12,303 bases of DNA from Gammaproteobacteria bacterium. GTDB taxonomy: Bacteria; Pseudomonadota; Gammaproteobacteria; UBA5335; SLRW01. Positions 6,961 to 12,303 of this stretch are shown here, piece by piece. Each line of letters opens with the position of its first letter. The stretch's first letter is position 1. The position numbers were made by a program, and so were the translations under genes. Location of the stretch: contig SLLK01000251.1 in NCBI GenBank assembly GCA_007134115.1, positions 1 to 12,303 of the forward strand, read 5' to 3'. The notes beneath the pieces are model-generated. The model was not told the origin of the DNA. It saw only the letters and a program-made list of their open reading frames with translations, and ran no database searches.

Positions 6961-8922
6961 ATGGATCTTCTCGGTATCGATACAGGCGGCACCTTTACCG
7001 ACTTCGTGCTGTTGCGTGAAGACGGCACCCTGTGCGTGCACAAGGTGCTGTCCACGCCCGACGCGCCGGAGCGGGCGATCCTGCAAGGAGTGCGCGACAT
7101 GCGGCTGGCGCCGGACACGTTGCGGGTGGTGCATGGCTCTACCGTGGCGACCAATGCGGTGCTCGAGGGCAAGACGGCCACTACGGTCTACATTACCAAC
7201 ACCGGGCTGGCCGACGTGCTCAGCATAGGGCGCCAGGCGCGGCGTGAACTGTACGCCCTGCAACCGCCGCGCCCAAGGCCACCGGTGCCGCCGGAACTTT
7301 GCCTGGAGACCGGCGGGCGTCGTGGTGCGGACGGCAGCGTGCTGGAGCCGTTGACCGATGAACACCTGGCGCGTCTGCGGCGCCAGCTTGAAAGCCTGCA
7401 GCCGGAAGCGGTGGCGATCAACCTGCTGTTCTCGTTCCTCGACGACACCGATGAAAAGCGTATTGCGGCCATCGTGCCCGAAGGCCTTTTCGTCTCCCGT
7501 TCTTCCGCCGTGTTACCTGAGTACCGTGAATACGAGCGCGGCATAACCACCTGGCTCAACGCCGGCGCAGGTCCCTTGCTGGCGGGTTACCTGGGGCGGC
7601 TGGGCGAGGGCGTGGCGCCCGCGCCGGTGGCTGTAATGCAGGGCTCCGGGCAGACCATTGCTGCCGAGCAGGCCGCCGCGCACGGGGTGCATATGCTGCT
7701 TTCGGGGCCCGCCGGAGGTCTGGCCGGCGTGCGCTATGTGGGGGAGCTGGCGGGTGAGCGGCGCCTGTTGAGTTTTGATATGGGCGGCACCTCTACCGAT
7801 GTCGCCCTGGTCGATGGTGAACCGGTGCTGACCACTGAAGGACGTATCGGCGATTATCCGCTGTGTGTGCCTACCGTGGATATGCATACCATCGGCGCCG
7901 GGGGGGGATCCCTGGCGCGCGTAGACGCCGGCGGCCTGTTACAGGCAGGACCCGAATCCGCCGGCGCCAGCCCCGGCCCGGCCTGCTACGGCGCCGGTGG
8001 CCGTCAGGCGACGGTGACCGATGCCAACCTGGTGTTAGGGCGGTTGTTACCGGCCGGCTTTCTGGGCGGTGGTATGCAACTCGATGTGGCTGCCGGTCGT
8101 AGCGCTGTCGCCGATGTGGCGCGGCAGCTCGATTGCAGCGTTGAAGACGCGGCGGCGGGTGTTGTGCGTATTGTCAATGAACACATGGCCGCCGCGTTGC
8201 GGGTGATCTCGGTACAGCGTGGACTGGATCCGCGCGATTTCGTGCTCGCCTGTTTCGGCGGTGCGGGCGGCCTGCATGTGTGCGAGCTGGCGCAAAGTCT
8301 GGGTATGCGCCGCGCGCTGGTGCCCGTCCATGCCGGCGTGCTCTCGGCGCTGGGTATGCTGGCAGCGCCCCGTGGGCGGCAGCTCTCGCGCACCGTGGGC
8401 AGGCCGCTGGCCGAGGTGGACGAAGCGACGCTGGCTGCCACGTTTACGCCGCTGGAAGAGCAGGGTATGGCGGAGCTCAATGCCGAGGGGGTGGCCCGGG
8501 ATGATGTTCGCGTCCGGCGGCTGCTGGATTTGCGCTACGTGGGGCAGAGTTATCATTTCAGCGTGCCGTGGAGCGATGTGGCCGGCAGTGCCGAAGCTTT
8601 CCAACTGGCGCATGAAGAACGCTACGGCCATCGCCTGGACATGCCGGTGGAACTGGTCAACGTACGCGTGAATCTGCACGGGCCGGTACCGCGGCCGCAA
8701 CTGGCGGCGCTGCCCGCTGAGCGACAGCGCTCGGTTGCGCCGTCACACGCCGTTGTCAGCGGCGTCGACGGCGCAGTGCCTGTGTGGCCGCGGACCGATC
8801 TCGTCCCGGGGCAGTGTATTGAAGGCCCGGCGCTGGTGACCGAACAGGTGTCCACGACATGGCTGGCGCCGGGATGGAACGCCACGGTGGATACCTGCGG
8901 CAACCTCCACCTGCGCCGTTAA
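6961..8922 (+). CDS. Hydantoinase/5-oxoprolinase family protein, HyuA-type subunit without HyuB
   Basis: The 653-residue product is a HyuA-type subunit. This family couples ATP hydrolysis to opening of hydantoins or 5-oxoproline and also includes acetone carboxylase subunits. It has the actin/hexokinase-like ATP fold: first phosphate motif GIDTGGTFTD (residues 5-14), second phosphate motif DMGGTSTDVALV from Asp273, a glycine loop GAGGGS at 312-317, then the family blocks SPGPACYG, TVTDANLVLGR and FGGAGGLH followed by ALVPVHAGVLSALGM. The C-terminus has the usual TTWLAPGW and a NLHLRR end. Length is near complete for HyuA (about 650-700). In most characterised systems a HyuB subunit is encoded next door or fused; none is here, as the next gene is a desaturase. 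Substrate cannot be assigned. The coding sequence contains a run of eight G at 7900-7907 within the glycine loop. ATG 6961 is chosen because of the preceding GGTGAG. Confidence 0.88.
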   Translation: MDLLGIDTGGTFTDFVLLREDGTLCVHKVLSTPDAPERAILQGVRDMRLAPDTLRVVHGSTVATNAVLEGKTATTVYITNTGLADVLSIGRQARRELYALQPPRPRPPVPPELCLETGGRRGADGSVLEPLTDEHLARLRRQLESLQPEAVAINLLFSFLDDTDEKRIAAIVPEGLFVSRSSAVLPEYREYERGITTWLNAGAGPLLAGYLGRLGEGVAPAPVAVMQGSGQTIAAEQAAAHGVHMLLSGPAGGLAGVRYVGELAGERRLLSFDMGGTSTDVALVDGEPVLTTEGRIGDYPLCVPTVDMHTIGAGGGSLARVDAGGLLQAGPESAGASPGPACYGAGGRQATVTDANLVLGRLLPAGFLGGGMQLDVAAGRSAVADVARQLDCSVEDAAAGVVRIVNEHMAAALRVISVQRGLDPRDFVLACFGGAGGLHVCELAQSLGMRRALVPVHAGVLSALGMLAAPRGRQLSRTVGRPLAEVDEATLAATFTPLEEQGMAELNAEGVARDDVRVRRLLDLRYVGQSYHFSVPWSDVAGSAEAFQLAHEERYGHRLDMPVELVNVRVNLHGPVPRPQLAALPAERQRSVAPSHAVVSGVDGAVPVWPRTDLVPGQCIEGPALVTEQVSTTWLAPGWNATVDTCGNLHLRR

Positions 8923-8943
8923 TCGGATGGCCGGGGTGTTGCA

Positions 8944-8972
8944 TGGACCCGGGTACAGGGATGGCCTATAGT
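8944..8972 (+). promoter_or_regulatory. Candidate sigma-70 promoter for the desaturase
   Basis: TGGACC (8944-8949) and TATAGT (8967-8972) match the -35 and -10 consensus at 4/6 and 5/6 with a 17-base spacer. Transcription would begin about 35 bases before the desaturase start. The -10 is immediately preceded by the second copy of an 8-base direct repeat (GGATGGCC at 8925-8932 and 8959-8966), which could be a binding site or chance. Confidence 0.5.
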
Positions 8973-9013
8973 CTGCGGGATAGAACTGTTTTCCCTTCCC
9001 GGTGACATCGCTT

Positions 9014-10189
9014 ATGCATAACGGAATTCTCGCGCTTTCCTTCTGGGGCCACGTGGTCGCCCTGCTGTTGCTCACGCATGTCACTATCGTTGCGGTGACC
9101 GTCTACCTGCATCGGCACCAGGCACACCGCTCTCTGGATCTGCATCCGGCGCTGGCCCATTTTTTCCGTTTCTGGCTGTGGCTGACCACCGGTATGCGCA
9201 CGCGCGACTGGGTGGCTATCCATCGCAAGCACCATGCCTACTGTGAAACTGAAGATGACCCGCACAGTCCCCAGGTGCTGGGTCTGCGCACCGTGTTCTG
9301 GCGCGGCGCCGAGTTGTACCAGAGCGCGGCGGCGGACGACCAGACCATGCGCAAGTTCAGTCGGGGAACGCCCGACGACTGGCTGGAGCGAAACGTATAC
9401 TCGCGCTTCGGCGGCGCTGGTCTGGGTCTGATGCTGGTGATCGATCTGCTGTTGTTCGGCGTGGCCGGGGTGGCCATCTGGGCGCTGCAAATGATCTGGA
9501 TTCCGTTCTGGGCGGCCGGGGTCATCAATGGCCTGGGGCATTATTTCGGTTATCGCAATTTCGAGTGTGAGGACGCGGCAACCAACATCGTACCTCTGGG
9601 TCTGCTGGTTGGCGGTGAGGAGCTGCATAACAACCATCACGCCTTTCCCAGCTCGGCGCGGTTTTCGCAGAAACGCTGGGAGTTTGATCTGGGCTGGTTG
9701 TATATTCGCCTGTTCAGTGCGCTGGGGCTGGCGCGAGTGCGCAAGCTTGCGCCGCGACCGCGCAACCTGGCGGGGGAACCGCCGGCGCTGGATGCCGAGG
9801 CGGCCAAAACCCTGTTTGCCAACCGCATGCATTTGCTGGCCGACTATTCGCGGCGGGTGTTGCGCCCGGTGATGCGTGCCGAACGGCCGCGCCTGCCGCG
9901 CGCCAGACGCGGCCTGGCGCGGCTGGTGCTGCGCGAGCGCAGTCTGCTGGACGAGCCCGCCATGCATCGACTGACACAGGTCCTGCGGCGCAGCCCCCGG
10001 CTGCAGACGGCTTACCACTACCAGGAGCGGCTGAAGTCGATCTGGGAATCATCCGGGCAGAGTTACGAGAGTTTTGCCTGCCGCCTGCGCGAATGGTGTG
10101 TGCAGGCCGAATCCAGCGGCATAGAATCTTTGCAGCGCTTCGCCCGCCGCCTGCGCGCCTATGGATCGGCGGCCCCGGCAGTGCAGTAA
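9014..10189 (+). CDS. Membrane fatty acid desaturase (DesA-like, acyl-CoA delta-9 type) with long C-terminal tail
   Basis: The product belongs to the membrane di-iron fatty acid desaturases, which insert a cis double bond into acyl chains using O2 and an electron donor, altering membrane fluidity. The three histidine boxes are intact: HRHQAH (33-38), HRKHH (70-74) and HNNHH (205-209), plus the extra histidine of NGLGHYFGY (His176). Hydrophobic stretches near 7-30, 40-57 and 133-175 place the boxes on the cytoplasmic face. The catalytic part ends near residue 270. About 120 further residues follow, the last 95 (about 296-390) being charged and helical, with the pattern SP-x-L-x-x-AY ... REWC-x-x-AE-x-SGI-x-x-L-x-RFAR-x-LR. 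This resembles the C-terminus of ISL3-family transposases and, as I recall, tails of Pseudomonas DesA proteins. ATG 9014 has GGTGA eight bases upstream; GTG at 9002 is an in-frame alternative adding four residues. No ferredoxin or reductase gene is adjacent. Confidence 0.92.
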   Translation: MHNGILALSFWGHVVALLLLTHVTIVAVTVYLHRHQAHRSLDLHPALAHFFRFWLWLTTGMRTRDWVAIHRKHHAYCETEDDPHSPQVLGLRTVFWRGAELYQSAAADDQTMRKFSRGTPDDWLERNVYSRFGGAGLGLMLVIDLLLFGVAGVAIWALQMIWIPFWAAGVINGLGHYFGYRNFECEDAATNIVPLGLLVGGEELHNNHHAFPSSARFSQKRWEFDLGWLYIRLFSALGLARVRKLAPRPRNLAGEPPALDAEAAKTLFANRMHLLADYSRRVLRPVMRAERPRLPRARRGLARLVLRERSLLDEPAMHRLTQVLRRSPRLQTAYHYQERLKSIWESSGQSYESFACRLREWCVQAESSGIESLQRFARRLRAYGSAAPAVQ

Positions 10190-10245
10190 GTACAGGCAGG
10201 GTTCGCTGAGGCGCGACGGATGAATAGATCAGCTGAAGCACACAG

Positions 10246-10282
10246 CAAATAAAAAACCGCCCGGAGGCGGTTTTTTTATTTG
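10246..10282. terminator. Two-way intrinsic terminator between desaturase and rpmG
   Basis: An 11-base-pair perfect stem (arms 10251-10261 and 10266-10276) encloses a CGGA loop. Its GC half is CCGCC/GGCGG and its outer half is A6/T6, so either transcript has a GC stem followed by a U run. With one bulged T the pairing extends five more pairs to 10246 and 10282. It ends the plus-strand desaturase transcript 57 bases after the stop, and the minus-strand rpmG transcript. The rpmG stop codon (10276-10278) lies inside the element. Confidence 0.93.
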
Positions 10283-10431
10283 ATCTTGGCTTCCTTGTAC
10301 ATCACGTGCTTGCGAACCACCGGATCAAATTTCTTGATTTCCATCTTTTCCGGCATGTTTCGCTTGTTCTTGCTCGTGGTGTAGAAGTGCCCGGTGCCGG
10401 CGGACGAGACCAGTCGAATTTTCTCACGCAT
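10276..10431 (-). CDS. rpmG: 50S ribosomal protein L33
   Basis: L33 is a small basic protein of the large ribosomal subunit near the tRNA exit site. The 51-residue product MREKIRLVSSAGTGHFYTTS... through KKFDPVVRKH and the end YKEAKIK is nearly identical in pattern to E. coli L33 (55 residues) but begins at the internal Met, as in Pseudomonas. The start is firm: an in-frame TAG lies two codons upstream of the ATG, and a GAGGAG ribosome-binding sequence (complement of 10439-10444) precedes it by seven bases. It lacks the two CxxC pairs found in zinc-binding L33 paralogues, so it is the zinc-free type. It follows rpmB by 11 bases in one transcript, and its stop codon is inside the terminator. 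Confidence 0.98.
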   Translation of the reverse strand: MREKIRLVSSAGTGHFYTTSKNKRNMPEKMEIKKFDPVVRKHVMYKEAKIK

Positions 10432-10442
10432 GATCTATCTCC

Positions 10443-10679
10443 TCAGACTTTCTCGCCGCGAGCGCGCAGCTGCTCCAGCACTTTCTCGATGCCCAGCTTG
10501 TCGATGACACGGATGCCGTTGGAAGAGACGCGCAGGCGCACGAAGCGCTTCTCGCCCTCGACCCAGAAACGCTGATAATGCAGGTTGGGCAGGAAGCGCC
10601 GACGCGTCTTGTTGTTCGCGTGCGACACATTGTTGCCACTCATCGGGCGCTTGCCCGTTACCTGGCAGACTCTGGACAT
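10443..10679 (-). CDS. rpmB: 50S ribosomal protein L28
   Basis: L28 is a late-assembling protein of the large ribosomal subunit. The 78-residue product has exactly the length of the E. coli protein and its typical start MSRVCQVTGKRPMSGNNVSHAN, followed by KTRRRFLPNLHYQRFWVEGE and the RVSSNGIRVIDKLGIEKVL segment. The frame extends upstream to a longer open frame of 111 codons, but the ATG at 10677-10679 is preceded at good distance by AGGGGA and matches the family N-terminus. It is the first gene of the rpmB-rpmG transcript and has its own strong promoter 46-75 bases upstream. Confidence 0.98.
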   Translation of the reverse strand: MSRVCQVTGKRPMSGNNVSHANNKTRRRFLPNLHYQRFWVEGEKRFVRLRVSSNGIRVIDKLGIEKVLEQLRARGEKV

Positions 10680-10725
10680 GATGATCCCCTGAAACTTGCC
10701 TGATTCCGCGCTCGGAAAGCCGCAC

Positions 10726-10754
10726 TTTATACCAGCCTGGCCGATTTCATGCAA
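10726..10754 (-). promoter_or_regulatory. Strong sigma-70 promoter of rpmB-rpmG
   Basis: Read on the minus strand, TTGCAT (complement of 10749-10754) and TATAAA (complement of 10726-10731) are separated by exactly 17 bases. The -35 matches the consensus at 4 of 6 and the -10 at 5 of 6. The predicted leader is about 40 bases. It is the clearest promoter in the window and fits highly expressed ribosomal protein genes. Confidence 0.85.
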
Positions 10755-10759
10755 GCCGT

Positions 10760-10778
10760 TTGCCGGGCGGCCCGGCAA
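10760..10778. repeat. Perfect inverted repeat between radC and rpmB promoter
   Basis: TTGCCGGG (10760-10767) and CCCGGCAA (10771-10778) form an 8-pair stem with a 3-base loop, five bases upstream of the rpmB -35 box and 20 bases after the radC stop. There is no following T tract on the minus strand, so it is not a canonical terminator. It could be a weak terminator for radC, a processing or protection hairpin, or a protein-binding site. Confidence 0.6.
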
Positions 10779-10798
10779 GCGCGCCGCTCGTTATGGGC

Positions 10799-11473
10799 TC
10801 AAAGCAGTCCGCGTTCGGCAAAGGATACCCCGGGACCGTCGCCGACAATGATGTGATCCAGTACGCGCACGTCGATCAGGGCCAGCGCATCGGTGAGTCG
10901 GCGGGTCAGGCGACGGTCGGCCTCGCTGGGCTCCGGATGACCGCTGGGGTGGTTGTGACACAGGATGACTGCCGCCGCGTTGCGCGCCAGTGCTGCGCGC
11001 ACGACTTCGCGGGGATAGACGCTGGCACCGTTGATGGTGCCACGGAACAACTCCACGAATTCGATCACCCGGTGGCGGTTATCCAGAAACAGGCAGGCAA
11101 ACACCTCGTGCGGCAGGTCGCGCAGTTGCGCCGTGAGGTAGCGACGGGTGGCCTCCGGGCTGGTCAGGGAGGCGCCCCGCTGAATGTCCTCGCCAAGGAA
11201 GCGGCGCGCCAGCTCTACCGTGGCCTGAAGCCGGGCGTATTTGGCCGGGCCCATGCCCGGCGCCTCGCAGAAGATGTCACGGTCTGCGCCAAGTAGCCCA
11301 CGCAATCCGCCGAACTGTGCGAGCAGTTCGCGGCCCAGGTCCACGGCGGTGCGTCCGGCCAGGCCGGTGCGCAGGAAAATCGCCAGCAGTTCGGCATCGG
11401 ATAAGGCAGCGGGGCCGCGTTCCAGCAGTTTCTCGCGCGGCCGTTCTGCATCCGGCCAGTCGGTAATAGCCAT
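10799..11473 (-). CDS. radC: RadC family JAB domain protein (JAMM/MPN+)
   Basis: The 224-residue product is a standard RadC (YicR) protein. Despite the name, a DNA-repair role was withdrawn for E. coli RadC and the true function is unclear; the fold is that of JAMM metalloproteases. The N-terminal part carries RPREKLLERGPAALSDAELLAIFLRTG and a helix-hairpin-helix stretch (EAPGMGPAKYARLQA). The C-terminal JAMM motif is intact as HNHPSGHPEPSEAD, giving metal ligands His173, His175 and Asp186. The open frame extends far upstream, but ATG at 11471-11473 is preceded by AAGG with 5-base spacing and matches the family length (222 in E. coli). It is divergent from coaBC, as in E. coli, and lies upstream of rpmB on the same strand. 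Confidence 0.95.
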   Translation of the reverse strand: MAITDWPDAERPREKLLERGPAALSDAELLAIFLRTGLAGRTAVDLGRELLAQFGGLRGLLGADRDIFCEAPGMGPAKYARLQATVELARRFLGEDIQRGASLTSPEATRRYLTAQLRDLPHEVFACLFLDNRHRVIEFVELFRGTINGASVYPREVVRAALARNAAAVILCHNHPSGHPEPSEADRRLTRRLTDALALIDVRVLDHIIVGDGPGVSFAERGLL

Positions 11474-11478
11474 GACAT

Positions 11479-11482
11479 CCTT
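11479..11482 (-). promoter_or_regulatory. Ribosome-binding site that fixes the radC start
   Basis: AAGG on the minus strand, five bases before ATG 11473. The alternative in-frame ATG at 11488 has no comparable purine run. Confidence 0.6.
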
Positions 11483-11504
11483 GTCCATTGCAGCCAGTGG
11501 CATC

Positions 11505-11533
11505 ATTGTGCCGCGCACATTGCGCCCCGGCAA
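11505..11533 (-). promoter_or_regulatory. Candidate radC promoter
   Basis: On the minus strand TTGCCG (complement of 11528-11533) and CACAAT (complement of 11505-11510) are 17 bases apart, each matching consensus at 4 of 6. The -35 overlaps the left arm of the inverted repeat at 11525-11544. Confidence 0.4.
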
Positions 11534-11544
11534 GCCTGCCGGGG
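11525..11544. repeat. Perfect inverted repeat in the radC/coaBC divergent region
   Basis: CCCCGGCA (11525-11532) and TGCCGGGG (11537-11544) are exact reverse complements around the 4-base centre AGCC. It sits between the candidate radC and coaBC -10 boxes, overlapping the putative radC -35. That placement suits an operator for a dimeric regulator, or an RNA hairpin if transcribed. Its core TGCCGGG is also in the repeat at 10760-10778. Confidence 0.6.
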
Positions 11545-11566
11545 GTACGTCGGCGCGGGCATTCTG

Positions 11567-11572
11567 TATACT
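11567..11572 (+). promoter_or_regulatory. Candidate coaBC -10 box
   Basis: TATACT matches the -10 consensus at 5 of 6 and lies 33 bases before the coaBC ATG. The hexamer at the usual -35 distance (11544-11549, GGTACG) is poor and adjoins the inverted repeat, so activator dependence or a weak promoter is possible. Confidence 0.45.
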
Positions 11573-11605
11573 GGGCGGCATCGCATCGCCGGGAGTCTGG
11601 TGACC

Positions 11606-12303
11606 ATGAGCGTACTCGCAGGCAAACACATTGTGCTCGGTATCAGCGGCGGTATTGCCGCATACAAGAGCGCCGATCTGGCGCGGCGTCTGCGTGATGC
11701 CGGCGCCGAGGTGCAGGTGGTGATGACGCCGGCGGCGACCGCCTTCATTACGCCGCTGACCATGCAAGCCGTATCCGGCCGCCTGGTGCGCACCGAGCTC
11801 ACCGATATGGCCGCGGAGGCGGCCATGGGCCACATTGAGCTGGCCCGCTGGGCCGACCATGTACTGGTGGCGCCGGCGAGCGCGGATTTGATGGCGCGTT
11901 TGGCGCACGGCCTGGCCAACGACCTTTTAACCACCCTGTGTCTGGCGACCACCGCGCCAATCTCGCTGGCGCCGGCGATGAATCGGGTCATGTGGGACCA
12001 TCCGGCGACCCGCGCCAACGCGGATATTCTGCGTCAGCGCGGCGTGGGCTTACTGGGTCCGGGCAGCGGTGACCAGGCCTGCGGAGAAACCGGTGAGGGA
12101 CGCATGCTGGAGCCGCTGGAGCTGGTGGCCTCGCTGCAGGCGCTGATGATGGGTGACAGCGAGACGCAAAGCCTGGCCGGGGTCAATGTGATGGTGACTG
12201 CGGGCCCTACGCGTGAAGCGATCGATCCGGTGCGCTATGTGACCAATCGCAGCTCCGGCAAGATGGGTTACGCCGTGGCAGCGGCGGCGGCACGGCGCGG
12301 CGC
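11606..12303 (+). CDS. coaBC: Bifunctional phosphopantothenoylcysteine decarboxylase / phosphopantothenate-cysteine ligase CoaBC, 3' end missing
   Basis: CoaBC joins cysteine to 4'-phosphopantothenate (CoaB) and decarboxylates the product to phosphopantetheine (CoaC), which CoaD then uses. The first 232 codons are present; the frame runs off the right edge, leaving the full-length (about 400-residue) protein truncated early in CoaB. The FMN-binding CoaC domain begins GKHIVLGISGGIAAYKSADL. It has catalytic His76 (E. coli His75), the PAMNRVMW motif with Asn126, and the substrate clamp GDQACGETGEGRM with Cys159. CoaB starts near residue 195 with VMVTAGPTREAIDPVRY and NRSSGKMG. ATG 11606 has GGGAG ten bases upstream; an in-frame GTG at 11600 is an alternative. 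It is divergent from radC, the arrangement known in E. coli (dfp/radC). Confidence 0.96.
   Translation, partial: MSVLAGKHIVLGISGGIAAYKSADLARRLRDAGAEVQVVMTPAATAFITPLTMQAVSGRLVRTELTDMAAEAAMGHIELARWADHVLVAPASADLMARLAHGLANDLLTTLCLATTAPISLAPAMNRVMWDHPATRANADILRQRGVGLLGPGSGDQACGETGEGRMLEPLELVASLQALMMGDSETQSLAGVNVMVTAGPTREAIDPVRYVTNRSSGKMGYAVAAAAARRG

Noticed and set aside
8966..10018. A 350-codon minus-strand open frame opposite the desaturase
   Set aside because: The plus frame has all three His boxes and a promoter and ribosome-binding site. The antisense product is Gln/Arg/His-rich with no recognisable fold.
9901..10186. Remnant of an ISL3 insertion sequence fused to the desaturase
   Set aside because: There are no inverted terminal repeats, target duplication or upstream transposase part. 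The frame is continuous and I recall similar tails in related desaturases, so a recent insertion is unlikely; the resemblance itself is kept as a finding.
11474..11908. N-terminal extension of the radC frame to 369 codons
   Set aside because: The added residues are antisense to the start of coaBC and have no family match. The ATG at 11473 has a good ribosome-binding site and gives the normal RadC length.

Overview
The window looks like a chromosomal stretch from a GC-rich gammaproteobacterium. The evidence is the gene complement (rsmD, coaD, mutM, rpmG, rpmB, radC, coaBC), the 51-residue Pseudomonas-like L33, the radC/coaBC divergent pair, and a desaturase with the long tail I associate with Pseudomonas DesA. 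This placement comes from remembered gene order and protein character, not from a phylogeny. There are ten complete genes, plus one gene cut off at each edge. I see no tRNA, rRNA, CRISPR array, phage or intact insertion sequence.

Layout, left to right. Bases 2-1138 hold the 3' part of rsmD (16S rRNA m2G966 methyltransferase) and coaD (phosphopantetheine adenylyltransferase). A gamma-glutamyltransferase with a lipoprotein signal follows coaD with a one-base stop/start overlap and ends at 2820. Converging on it from the minus strand are mutM (8-oxoguanine/Fapy glycosylase) and, upstream of mutM, a two-gene ABC exporter. The exporter is a GldA-like ATPase overlapping by 4 bases a permease in which the GldF-like membrane part and the GldG-like extracytoplasmic part are one polypeptide. 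Divergent from the ATPase is a stand-alone HyuA-type hydantoinase/oxoprolinase subunit, then a membrane fatty acid desaturase with a roughly 95-residue C-terminal extension. A strong two-way terminator separates the desaturase from the minus-strand ribosomal protein pair rpmB-rpmG, which has a very clear sigma-70 promoter. radC lies upstream of rpmB on the same strand, and coaBC (CoA biosynthesis) starts divergently and runs off the right edge.

The housekeeping genes form a recognisable framework: coaBC / radC-rpmB-rpmG-mutM / coaD, an arrangement known from E. coli and relatives. Between rpmG and mutM lie about 6.5 kb of other genes (ABC exporter, HyuA-like protein, desaturase). Both coaD and coaBC, the enzymes flanking pantetheine phosphate in CoA synthesis, are present at opposite ends. 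The gamma-glutamyltransferase and the HyuA/oxoprolinase-like protein could both act on gamma-glutamyl or 5-oxoproline compounds, but that link is inference.

I did not find convincing evidence of a wholly new system. The points most worth checking are the desaturase tail that resembles the C-terminus of ISL3-family transposases, the HyuA subunit without HyuB, the one-chain GldF-GldG exporter, and several inverted repeats in control regions.
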